Below, piece by piece: positions 49,793 to 56,855 of a DNA stretch of 56,855 bases. Location: positions 1 through 56,855 of the forward strand of contig JAJZWV010000016.1 of the NCBI GenBank assembly GCA_021846505.1. The letters run 5' to 3'. The notes beneath the pieces were generated by a model. That model did no database searches. It was not told the origin of the DNA and saw nothing but the letters and a program-made list of their open reading frames with translations. Both the position numbers and the translations under genes were made by a program. Positions within the stretch are counted from its first letter, which is position 1; every line of letters starts with the position of its first letter. This DNA comes from Bacillota bacterium (GTDB lineage: Bacteria > Bacillota > Sulfobacillia > Sulfobacillales > JAIMBI01).

Positions 49793-50898
49793 GCGGTCCA
49801 CCCCCCATCCGGCACTCCCCGTCCCGATGGCACGGCCCGAGCGGCGGCCGACCGCGCGGCGGTCCTCTCACCCAGCGGCCGCGCTAGATCCAGCACATCC
49901 CGCAGCAGGGCGTAGCCGGTTTCGCGCCGGCCGGCGCCTGGACCCAGCAGGGTGACGGGCCCCAGCAGCTCCGTCTCGTACGTAATGGCGTTGGTGACCC
50001 CGCCCACGGCCGCCAGAGGATCGGCGGCCGGCAGCACCTCCGGACGCACGGACGCCACATACCCGGCGCCTCGGCGCGCCAGCTGTGCAACCAGGCGCCA
50101 GTGGGCGCCGCCGCTCCGCTCGGCGGCCATCGCCGCCGGGGTCAGGTGGGTAATGCCTTCTCGCGCGATGTCCTCCAGCTCCACCGGCATGTGGAGCACG
50201 TGGCGGGACAAAATCATGAGCTTGTAGGCCGCGTCGAATCCCTCAACGTCTCCCGTGGGATCGGCCTCGGCGTAGCCAGCGGCCTGCGCCTCCGCAAGCG
50301 CCTCCGCATACGGCTGCCCAGCTTCCATCTGGGTCAGCATGTAGTTGGTGGTCCCATTCAGCACGCCCCGCACCCCACAGATCCCCGCACCGGCCAATGC
50401 CTCGCGGGCCAGCCGCAGGGACGGCGTGCCGCTCATCACCGTGCCCTCGATGCCCAGATGCACACCCCGCGCGGCTGCCAGCTCCATCAACTCTGTGTAG
50501 GCGTGCACCAGTGGCCCTTTGTTGGACGTGATCACATGGCACCCGCGGCTGAGGGCGGCGCGGCAGTGCGTGGTCGCGGGCTCGCCGCTGGCAGTGGTCG
50601 GCGTGGCCTCCACCACCACCTCGGCGCCGCTCTCCCGAATCGTGCTGAGGCTGTCCCATCCGTGCACCACTCCGGCCTGACCCCGATAGGCCGCAAGGGT
50701 GCCCTCCGCCGCTAAGGCAGCCTGCATCGCCTGGAGGTCCAGTCCGTCGGCGTGCGCCACGGATCCCTTCACAGGGTCCGAAACCGCCACCACGGTGACG
50801 TCCAGCCCATAGCGCTCCTGCAGCTCGCGGCGCCCACCCCGCAAAATCTCCAGGAACGCTTGTCCGACGCCCCCACACCCAATCAGTGCGAGCTTCAA
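49777..50898 (-). CDS. Homoserine dehydrogenase (no ACT domain)
   Basis: The 373-residue protein has the Rossmann start LALIGCGGVGQAFLEIL, VVVEATPTT, the catalytic-loop SNKGPLVHAYTEL, GIEGTVMSGTPSLRL, the conserved RGVLNGTTNYMLTQM and EADPTGDVEGFDAAYKLMIL. It reduces aspartate semialdehyde to homoserine or the reverse. The regulatory ACT domain of biosynthetic enzymes is absent. TTG 50898 overlaps the M20 stop (TTGA) and has GAGGAGG 7 bases upstream. Its place in an ectoine operon rather than with threonine genes is unusual and suggests use of aspartate semialdehyde produced from ectoine. Confidence 0.88.
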   Translation of the reverse strand: MKLALIGCGGVGQAFLEILRGGRRELQERYGLDVTVVAVSDPVKGSVAHADGLDLQAMQAALAAEGTLAAYRGQAGVVHGWDSLSTIRESGAEVVVEATPTTASGEPATTHCRAALSRGCHVITSNKGPLVHAYTELMELAAARGVHLGIEGTVMSGTPSLRLAREALAGAGICGVRGVLNGTTNYMLTQMEAGQPYAEALAEAQAAGYAEADPTGDVEGFDAAYKLMILSRHVLHMPVELEDIAREGITHLTPAAMAAERSGGAHWRLVAQLARRGAGYVASVRPEVLPAADPLAAVGGVTNAITYETELLGPVTLLGPGAGRRETGYALLRDVLDLARPLGERTAARSAAARAVPSGRGVPDGGWTAWRRR

Positions 50899-52148
50899 CG
50901 TGTGGCCTCCTCTCCGCCGCGGTCGGCAAACGCTCGCGCGGCTTCCGCCAGCAAGGCTGCCCCCATCGGCAGCACGCGCTCATCCATCGCGTAGCCCGGC
51001 GAGTGCAGGGGCCGGAAATCGCCGGGGACCCCACATCCCAGAAACGCGAGCGCCGCGGGCACCCGCTCCGCCAGGTAGGCGAAGTCCTCGCCGCCCATGC
51101 CAAAGGGCTCCCACACGATGTCTCCTGTGGGAAACAGACGCTGAAACGACGCGGCCAGCGCCCGGTTGGCCCGCGGATCGTTTCGCAGGGGCGGCTCGTC
51201 GCGGCGAATGGCCAGGCGGTAGTCACCACCCAGCGCCCGGGCTACCTGCAGCGCCCGGTCCAACTCCTCGGCCAGCGTGGCCCGCACCGCGGGCGAATAA
51301 GCGCGGAGCGTGCCCGTCAACTCCACCTCGTCCGCAATGACATTGGGCGCCTGCCCTCCGGCGATCTGGCCCACCGTCACGGCCGCGGCTTCCAGCGGCG
51401 ACACCCGGCGCGATACGATTTGATGAATCGCGGGCAGGACCGCACCCAACAGCCACAAGGGGTCCACAGCTAAATGCGGGTACCCCGCATGGCCCCCCCG
51501 GCCCATCAGGGTGGCGTGGAACACGTCGCAGCTGGCCATCGCGGAGCCGTCCCACAGGGCCATCGTGCCGAGCGGCGCCTGCGGATTGAGGTGCAGGGCC
51601 CACGCCATCCCCACTTCACTCAGCACGCCCGCCTCCCGCAGGTGATACGCCCCGCTGTGGCCGTCGCCGTCCGCCGCCTCCTCCGCTGGCTGAAAGATGA
51701 GCCGCACGCGGCTCCCCAGCTCTCCCGCCTCGTCCAGTTGGTGGAGAATGTCGGCGGCGCCAAGCAGCATGGCGCAGTGCCCGTCGTGGCCGCAGGCATG
51801 CATGCGCCCGGGCACCGTGGAGGCAAACGCCGCCCCAGGATCTCCCGTGTCCTCCACAACAGGCAGCGCGTCCATGTCTGCGCGCAGGAGCACGACCGGG
51901 CCGCTCGCTTGCCCCAGCTCAGCCACCACGCCTGTCCCAGCGACCCCCGTCTGCACGCGAAATCTGGGCAGCCGGCGAAACTGGGCCGCAATGTAGGCGG
52001 CGGTCTCGTACTCGTGGAACGCCAGCTCGGGATGGGCATGCAGGTGGCGGCGGTGCGCCGTCAGCCGCGCCGCCAGCGCTTCCGCCCGCCGAGCCACCTT
52101 GGCAGACCCCTCCTCCCCCTGCGCAGCCGGCGCCTGCTGGCCGGTCAC
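50895..52148 (-). CDS. M20-family amidohydrolase (probable N-acetyl-diaminobutyrate deacetylase)
   Basis: The 417-residue metallohydrolase of the hippurate hydrolase/aminoacylase group (M20D) has HLHAHPELAFHEYET, LRADMDALPVVEDTG, the metal motif MHACGHDGH (Cys119, His121), FQPAEEAADG, ALHLNPQAPLG and PFGMGGEDFAYL. It removes acyl groups from amino acids in the cytoplasm. After EutD opens ectoine, an acetyl group must be removed; the classical enzyme is the unrelated EutE/DoeB (M14-like), absent here, and M20-type deacetylases are annotated as DoeB2 in some genomes. Start GTG overlaps the previous stop (GTGA). Confidence 0.85.
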   Translation of the reverse strand: MTGQQAPAAQGEEGSAKVARRAEALAARLTAHRRHLHAHPELAFHEYETAAYIAAQFRRLPRFRVQTGVAGTGVVAELGQASGPVVLLRADMDALPVVEDTGDPGAAFASTVPGRMHACGHDGHCAMLLGAADILHQLDEAGELGSRVRLIFQPAEEAADGDGHSGAYHLREAGVLSEVGMAWALHLNPQAPLGTMALWDGSAMASCDVFHATLMGRGGHAGYPHLAVDPLWLLGAVLPAIHQIVSRRVSPLEAAAVTVGQIAGGQAPNVIADEVELTGTLRAYSPAVRATLAEELDRALQVARALGGDYRLAIRRDEPPLRNDPRANRALAASFQRLFPTGDIVWEPFGMGGEDFAYLAERVPAALAFLGCGVPGDFRPLHSPGYAMDERVLPMGAALLAEAARAFADRGGEEATR

Positions 52149-53362
52149 GACAACACCCGTGCCTCGCTGGCCACCGCGTGAAGCGCTCGGCCCAAGTCAT
52201 CCAGGAGATCGCCCACGTGCTCAATGCCCACGGAGTAGCGAATGAGGGCTTCAGGAATGCCCAGCGCCAAGCGCTCCTCGCTGGACAGCTCCACGTGGCT
52301 GGTCGTTCGGGGTGGTCCCGCGACCGTCTCCACGGCACCGAGGTTGGCCGCCAGGTGGGCGTAGCGCAGCCGCGGGAGCAGCGCCCTCACCGCCTGAAAC
52401 CCGCCGCGCACCGAAAACGACACCACGCCGCCAAAGCCACGCATTTGGCGCGCCGCAATGGCGTGGCCCGGGTGGCCCGGCAGTCCTGGGTAGAAAACCT
52501 GATCGATTCCCGGATGGCTCTCCAAGAACTTGGCAATTTCGAGGGCGCTGCTGTTTTGCTGCCGGATTCTCAGATCCAGCGTCTTCATCCCACGCAGGAT
52601 CAGGTAGGCCGCCTCGGGATGCAGGGTCGCCCCGTTGACTTCCCGAAAGTGGAACAGCTGGGCAACCAAGTCGCGGCGGCCGCAAGCCACCCCCCCCAGC
52701 GCGTCAGCGTGGCCACCCAAAAATTTGGTGGCACTGTGGATCACCAAATCGGCCCCCAGGGCGAGCGGCGACTGGTTGATGGGGGTGGCAAAGGTGTTGT
52801 CCACCACGACCAGCGCGCCCTCTGCATGCGCGCGCGCGGCGAGGCGAGCCAAATCCAAAACCTTCAGGGTGGGATTGGTGGGAGATTCCAGATACACCAT
52901 CTGACAGCCCCGGGCAATCTCCGCCTCAATAGCGTCATGGTCAGCCGTGTCCACCAGGGCCACCTCCACCTGAAAGCGCGGCAGAAACTCCATAAACAGC
53001 AGGCTGGTGCCTCCGTACAAATCTTTGATGGACACCACCCGGTCGCCCGGCTTCAGCAGAGCAAACAGCGTGTTGCTGATGGCCGCCATTCCCGTCGCAA
53101 AGCTAGTGGCCGCTTCGGCCCCTTCCAACAGCCGCACCTTTTCCTCAAGCGCCTCGACCGTCGGGTTGGTGTTCCGCCCGTAGATGTGGCCAGGGGTTTT
53201 GCCCAGCGCCACGTCAAACCACGAGTCCACATCGTCGTAGCCAAACGACACGCTGTGAACCACCGGCACCTGGGTGGCTCGCCCCGGCCACGGGCCATCC
53301 TCTCCGCCCCACACCGCCTTGGTGGCCGGACGGGCGTCACTCCAATCCCACTTCTCTCTCAC
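52145..53362 (-). CDS. Cys/Met-metabolism PLP enzyme (gamma-synthase/gamma-lyase family)
   Basis: The 405-residue fold-type I PLP enzyme has YGRNTNPTVEALEEKVRLLE, FATGMAAISNTLFALL, YLESPTNPTLKVLDL, VVDNTFATPINQ and the PLP Lys213 in HSATKFLGGHADALGG. Members carry out gamma-replacement or gamma-elimination on O-acyl-homoserine, cystathionine or methionine. In an ectoine operon it may act on 2,4-diaminobutyrate or homoserine; this is inference. It occupies the place where a diaminobutyrate transaminase (DoeD) would be expected. GTG 53362 follows AGGAGGGCG by 7 bases. Confidence 0.85.
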   Translation of the reverse strand: MREKWDWSDARPATKAVWGGEDGPWPGRATQVPVVHSVSFGYDDVDSWFDVALGKTPGHIYGRNTNPTVEALEEKVRLLEGAEAATSFATGMAAISNTLFALLKPGDRVVSIKDLYGGTSLLFMEFLPRFQVEVALVDTADHDAIEAEIARGCQMVYLESPTNPTLKVLDLARLAARAHAEGALVVVDNTFATPINQSPLALGADLVIHSATKFLGGHADALGGVACGRRDLVAQLFHFREVNGATLHPEAAYLILRGMKTLDLRIRQQNSSALEIAKFLESHPGIDQVFYPGLPGHPGHAIAARQMRGFGGVVSFSVRGGFQAVRALLPRLRYAHLAANLGAVETVAGPPRTTSHVELSSEERLALGIPEALIRYSVGIEHVGDLLDDLGRALHAVASEARVLS

Positions 53363-53419
53363 CTGTCGCCCTCCTTTTGCTGAAACCCGACGCGCTCTTC
53401 GGTGTGGCGGCCACCTCCC

Positions 53420-54400
53420 TTAGGGGCGCAGGTCCATTCCGACACCGGCCTCCCTCGCGGCTTGGCAGGCCAGGCGCGCGATGGCGGTGTCCTGAATTCC
53501 CGTGCCGGTGAGGTCGCAGACCGTGATGGCCTCGGGAGAAGGTCGCCCCATTTGGCGGCCACTGACGATGTCGCCCAGCTCCACGAGGCGCGCCGGGTCC
53601 AACACCCCCGCCGCCACCGCGTGATGGCTGTCGCCCATCTGCACCGCTTGGCCGCGCACATCGCATGCGGCCACGTCGGCCCGCGCCCATACGGCCACGT
53701 CCAACTCCTGCTTGTCCGGCGCATCCGTGCCGATGGCGGTCACGTGGTGCCCCGCACTGAGCCACTCCCCGCGCACCAGCGGGCTCTTCGCAGGTGTCGC
53801 GGTCACGACCACGCCGCTGGTGGCGACAAGCTCCTCCAGACCGGCGCACACATGCGCCGGCACACCGGCTTGCTGCGCCACACGATCGGCAAGTGCGTGG
53901 GCGTGCCCCGCATCCCGCCCCCAGACGGCAACCTGCTGGACCGGCCGAACCGCCAGCACCGCCTGCACTTGGAACCACGCCTGCAGCCCCGTGCCCACGA
54001 CCCCCAGCGTGTCAACGGCGGCCGGCGCCATCCACTTCGCCGCCACCGCACCGGCCGCCGCCGTCCGGACCGTGGTCAGATACCCACCATCCAGCAAGAC
54101 GGCCAGCGGCTCGCCGGTCACCGCACTAAAGAGGACCATGAGGCCGTTGGCGCTGGGCAATCCACGCTGCGCGTTGCTGAAAAATCCCGTGGACATCTTG
54201 ACGGCAAAGCTGTCCCACGCGTAGGCATGAGCCGCCTTCACGTCAATTTCTCCGTTGGCTTCGGGGAAGTCCAGCCGCAGCACCGGCGGCGTCGCCACAC
54301 CGCCGCCGCCCAGCTGCCGAAAGCCCTCCTCCACCGCAGCCACCGCTGCGGGAGAAAACGGCACCAGCCGCCGCAGCTCCGACTCTGTCAGCACCAGCAT
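53420..54400 (-). CDS. eutC: EutC-like reductase (ornithine cyclodeaminase/mu-crystallin family)
   Basis: The 326-residue protein starts LVLTESELRRLVPF and contains TPPVLRLDFPEANGEIDVK, SFAVKMSTGFFSNAQRGLPS, NGLMVLFSAVTGEPLAVLLD, GYLTTVRTAAAGAVAA, the nucleotide loop GVVGTGLQAWFQ and TVCDLTGTGIQDTAIA. The order and wording (IDVK...K-x-S-x-G-F-F...G-L-P-S-x-N-G-L-M-V) match the EutC branch as I recall it, which reduces the imine formed by EutB in hydroxyectoine breakdown. It is the first gene of the operon, read away from the PucR regulator. ATG 54400 is supported by the upstream AAAGGCG. Confidence 0.82.
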   Translation of the reverse strand: MLVLTESELRRLVPFSPAAVAAVEEGFRQLGGGGVATPPVLRLDFPEANGEIDVKAAHAYAWDSFAVKMSTGFFSNAQRGLPSANGLMVLFSAVTGEPLAVLLDGGYLTTVRTAAAGAVAAKWMAPAAVDTLGVVGTGLQAWFQVQAVLAVRPVQQVAVWGRDAGHAHALADRVAQQAGVPAHVCAGLEELVATSGVVVTATPAKSPLVRGEWLSAGHHVTAIGTDAPDKQELDVAVWARADVAACDVRGQAVQMGDSHHAVAAGVLDPARLVELGDIVSGRQMGRPSPEAITVCDLTGTGIQDTAIARLACQAAREAGVGMDLRP

Positions 54401-54638
54401 GCGCCCACGCCTTTCACCCTGGGAGATGGCACAGCATCATCATGGCGGCGAAATGGGCACAAAACATCTCCGAGGGTGTATGAAAAAACCCGGGGGGAAA
54501 CTGGACAGGTTGACGGAACAGTCCGAATCATGAGGCAGGAGGCGGCGGACCGCCCCACGAACTGCCCCCGTAGAAGATTGGGCGCACGCTCACGCCGAAC
54601 GAAGGGGAAGCTGGCCGAAAGACCGAAAGGATGAGGGG
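54401..54638. promoter_or_regulatory. Divergent control region of the ectoine operon and its regulator
   Basis: The region between eutC (leftward) and the PucR-type gene (rightward) must carry both promoters. Visible features are an A+T-rich GTATGAAAAAAC stretch near 54477-54488, a TTGACG at about 54510 in the rightward direction, and GGAC/GTCC arms flanking it (about 54503 and 54522). I cannot assign -10 elements with confidence. The arms are a possible activator site. Confidence 0.35.
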
Positions 54639-56183
54639 ATGAATCTCAGCGTCGCGGAAGTGATGGCGCTGCCTATCTTGGGATCGGCGCGCCTGCTGAC
54701 ACCAGCGCCGGATCACCGGTCCATCCGCTGGGTATCCGTCATTGAGGCACCCGTCGAAGACTTCGTCCGCGAGGACGAGTTGGTGCTGACGACAGCCATG
54801 GGGTGCAAGGATTCCGAGGCGCTGTCCGCGCTCGTATCCGATATTGCCCACGCGGGTGCCGGCGCACTCGGCATCGCGACCGGCTACTACATCGAGGCCA
54901 TCCCGCCGCCCGTCGTAGATCTGGCTGCGGCGCGCCAGCTTCCCCTCATTCAGATTCCGTGGGCCGTGCGCTTTTCGGAAATCAGCCAGGCGGTGTCCGA
55001 TGCGCTGCTGGCCCAGCAGCGGGTCTGGCTGGAAGATGCCAAAGAGCTGCAAGCCGACGTGTGGAGCGTAATTCTGCGCCGCGGGAGCGTCGACGATGTT
55101 CGGCAGATGCTGGAGCGCCGCCTGCAGGCTCGCCTGCGCATCGAGGAGGCGGGCGGAGTGCTGGTGGCGGGAGCGCACCGCCACACCGAGGCGGGCGCGG
55201 CCACGGCGCCGATCCACTCAGCGCTGCGCCTCGAAGGCTACGTGACCGTGTGGCCGGAAAGCCCCCGCGTCGATGCGGCTGCGCAGGCGGAGGCGGCGGC
55301 CAGTGCGATGGCGGTGTGGTATCTGTACCAAGAAGCCGAGCGCCAGCGGCGATTTCAGTCGCGGGACAGCCTGCTCTGGAGCCTTGCCTACGGTGAAGTG
55401 TCCGTGGGCGATGTGCTGGAGCGGCTCACGTTGCTGGGCTACCACCCGGATCGCGAGTATGTCGGGCTGCTGGGCCAAGTGGACACGCTGGGCGACGCCT
55501 CCACCCCTGCTCCGCCCGACCCTGCAGCTATCCGGGCCGTCCACGACTTGGTCGCCGAAGCCGTAGCCCGTGTGTCGCCCGCCACGCTGTACACCCACCG
55601 CCAGGACACGTTTCTGGTATATCTGGAATCGCGAGCGCGGGAGCATGGGCAAGTGGCGCGTCGGTTTCTGGACGCGCTGGACGCGCGGATGAGGGCCCAG
55701 CTGCCTCTGGTTGTGATGTCGTGGGGAGTGGGCGCGGCGGATTCGGAGCCGACCGGGAACCGCTTCCACAATGCCTATCGGCAAGCGCATGAAGCGTTGA
55801 ACATTGGCTACAGCCAATCCGGTCCGGGGCACCGGACGTTTTTCGCCGATGTCCGCCTCTATCAAATGCTGCTGCACCTCTCGCAGGAGCCGGTCGCGCA
55901 GGAGCTGCTGGCGGCAACGCTGCGCCCTCTGCAGGAGTACGATGGCAAGCGCCATGGCGCCCTCGTGCTCACGCTGAGCACATTTGTCCAAACCCGCGGC
56001 CAAATCAGTGAGACCGCCCGGCTGCTCAATTTGCACCGCCAGTCCCTCACTTACCGCCTATCGCAGATTGAGCGGCTGACTGGCCGATCCCTGGTCGACC
56101 CCGACGACTGGTTCCTGTTCTCCTTTGCCCTGCGGATTTTGAAGCACCAGGAAGCCACGGCACACTTGCACTCGGGCCCCTAA
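54639..56183 (+). CDS. PucR-family transcriptional regulator
   Basis: The 514-residue protein has the PucR N-terminal ligand domain (SVAEVMALPILGSARLLTPA, then DELVLTTAMG, then GALGIATGYYIEAIPPPVVD) and a C-terminal helix-turn-helix of the HTH_30 type (LSTFVQTRGQISETARLLNL, then LHRQSLTYRLSQIERLTG). A central GGDEF-like region without catalytic motif links them. Family members activate purine, choline, amino acid or other nitrogen catabolism in response to a metabolite. It is divergent from the ectoine operon and the only regulator there, so it probably activates it. AAAGGATGAGGGG precedes the ATG. Confidence 0.88.
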   Translation: MNLSVAEVMALPILGSARLLTPAPDHRSIRWVSVIEAPVEDFVREDELVLTTAMGCKDSEALSALVSDIAHAGAGALGIATGYYIEAIPPPVVDLAAARQLPLIQIPWAVRFSEISQAVSDALLAQQRVWLEDAKELQADVWSVILRRGSVDDVRQMLERRLQARLRIEEAGGVLVAGAHRHTEAGAATAPIHSALRLEGYVTVWPESPRVDAAAQAEAAASAMAVWYLYQEAERQRRFQSRDSLLWSLAYGEVSVGDVLERLTLLGYHPDREYVGLLGQVDTLGDASTPAPPDPAAIRAVHDLVAEAVARVSPATLYTHRQDTFLVYLESRAREHGQVARRFLDALDARMRAQLPLVVMSWGVGAADSEPTGNRFHNAYRQAHEALNIGYSQSGPGHRTFFADVRLYQMLLHLSQEPVAQELLAATLRPLQEYDGKRHGALVLTLSTFVQTRGQISETARLLNLHRQSLTYRLSQIERLTGRSLVDPDDWFLFSFALRILKHQEATAHLHSGP

Positions 56184-56561
56184 CTCGCCGCGGGAGGCAC
56201 GCTCGGGCTAGGGTGAAGGCGGCGCCCAGGTGCTAGCGCCAAGCCCTGGCGCCCACCACTCTGGCGCGATAGGAGCTCGGCCGCGAGTTCACCCGGGTTC
56301 ATTGAGGGTGCCAGACGACAATAAAGGCGGCAGCTCGCCTGAGCTGCGGGTTGCAGAACCGCCAACGCGGCCAGAGCCTAAGGCGGGAAAATGCTGCTCG
56401 GCTTCCTCCCGGAGACCGCGATCCCACAGTTATTGACGTAAAGCCCACAAGCGCGGCTCTATGATGAAACCTGTGGGATGGGCAGGCAGGAGAGAAGCGG
56501 CAGCACGTCCCATTCGTTGATAGCTCACATCGACGAAGGAGGGTGCTCCCGCTAGGGAGGA
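56184..56561. other. Intergenic; end of an ISL3-like element with an inverted repeat
   Basis: No gene is recognised. ATCCCACAG (56421-56429) and CTGTGGGAT (56471-56479) form a 9-bp inverted pair around the sequence GGCTCTATGATGAAAC, which resembles ISL3-family ends that open with GGCTCT. The left end of the insertion sequence probably lies here. TTGACG (56433-56438) and TATGAT (56460-56465) are -35/-10-like but 21 bases apart. Confidence 0.4.
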
Positions 56562-56855
56562 GTGTACCGCAGATTTGACCCGGTGCGTGGGTTGGCGCAC
56601 GAACGGGTGACGGCGGTGGTGGAGATGGCGACGGGGTGGCGGGTGCACGTCGAGAGCCCGCAGCCGGCGGCGTGTCCGATGTGCGACGGGACGCGCTGGC
56701 ATCGGCATGCCCGCCTCGCTCCGCGGGGGGTGGCCCACACGTGGGTGGCGGATGCGCCGGTCCCGGTGGCCTGGACGCCCGTCCGCTCCCGGTGTGTCGG
56801 GTGCCCCCCCACGGCGCCGGCGCGCCCGGTCGGGCGGGCGCCCTGGCCGCGGGGG
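56562..56855 (+). CDS. ISL3-family transposase, N-terminal part (runs off the window)
   Basis: The open frame from GTG 56562 continues to the window end (98 codons). It encodes VTAVVEMATGWRVHVESPQP, then the zinc-binding pairs CPMCDGTRWHRH and CVGCPPTAP, with RGVAHTWVADAPVPV between. Two spaced C-x-x-C motifs with an intervening His-rich loop are the N-terminal zinc-finger region of ISL3 transposases. The start is uncertain: AGGGAGGA is too close to GTG 56562, so GTG 56583 is possible. The catalytic DDE part would lie beyond the window. Confidence 0.75.
   Translation, partial: MYRRFDPVRGLAHERVTAVVEMATGWRVHVESPQPAACPMCDGTRWHRHARLAPRGVAHTWVADAPVPVAWTPVRSRCVGCPPTAPARPVGRAPWPRG

Noticed and set aside
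52178-53383. 401-codon forward frame
   Set aside because: It is antisense to the Cys/Met PLP enzyme gene; no domain recognised.
1-56855. tRNA, rRNA or known riboswitch genes
   Set aside because: No cloverleaf, rRNA core sequence or riboswitch core was recognised while reading both strands; a covariance-model search could still find a small RNA.

Overview
The window looks like a chromosomal stretch of a high-G+C bacterium (about two thirds G+C by eye) with strong AGGAGG-type ribosome binding sites, frequent GTG starts, tight ATGA/GTGA gene overlaps and a lipoprotein substrate-binding protein. I infer a Gram-positive, Firmicutes-like lineage (Sulfobacillus or Symbiobacterium type); this is a judgement from style and gene content, not a marker-gene result.

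Region 1 (1-19,100) is accessory. A partial membrane glycosyltransferase-like gene, a small membrane protein and an LD-carboxypeptidase (S66) are followed by a 5.4-kb mobile-element graveyard. Its two edges carry the same 62-bp direct repeat, which is the 3' end of the carboxypeptidase gene. The graveyard holds a chimeric transposase remnant, an ABC-transporter ATPase with a truncated permease, an IS21-like element with terminal repeats and a fused istA-istB remnant, a second istA remnant and an IS256 remnant. After it come an M48 protease, a large Cas4/RecB-like nuclease fused to an SF1 helicase, a VTT-domain membrane protein, an MBL hydrolase, an IS607 element (intact serine recombinase, broken tnpB) and an APH-like kinase, interspersed with several frameshifted genes.

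Region 2 (19,147-30,643) is a sugar-acid catabolic locus of lower G+C at its left edge. Six leftward genes (beta-propeller glycosidase-like protein, DeoR regulator, PdxA2-like dehydrogenase, cyclase-family hydrolase, 3-hydroxyacyl-CoA-dehydrogenase-like oxidoreductase, OtnK/DtnK-type kinase) are divergent from four rightward genes (MFS transporter, enolase-superfamily dehydratase, DapA-type aldolase, class II aldolase). A sugar isomerase/epimerase converges from the left. The kinase plus PdxA2 pair is the known D-threonate/D-erythronate module; the combination with the other enzymes is not one I recognise.

Region 3 (31,434-40,796) is a leftward operon for branched or medium acyl-CoA catabolism: FadR-type regulator, isovaleryl-CoA-dehydrogenase-like enzyme, acyl-CoA ligase, enoyl-CoA hydratase, AtuA in two separate pieces, acyl-CoA carboxylase carboxyltransferase and a second ligase. 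An MFS transporter is divergent from it.

Region 4 (42,854-56,183) is, on sequence motifs, an ectoine/hydroxyectoine utilisation operon: EutC, a Cys/Met-type PLP enzyme, an M20 deacetylase, homoserine dehydrogenase, an aldehyde dehydrogenase, a polar-amino-acid-type ABC transporter, EutD/DoeA and EutB, all leftward and mostly overlapping, with a divergent PucR-type regulator. It lacks the usual DoeD transaminase and EnuR regulator and carries homoserine dehydrogenase and a gamma-synthase/lyase-type enzyme in their place, suggesting a variant route. This is the strongest candidate for a new system. The window ends inside an ISL3-family transposase.
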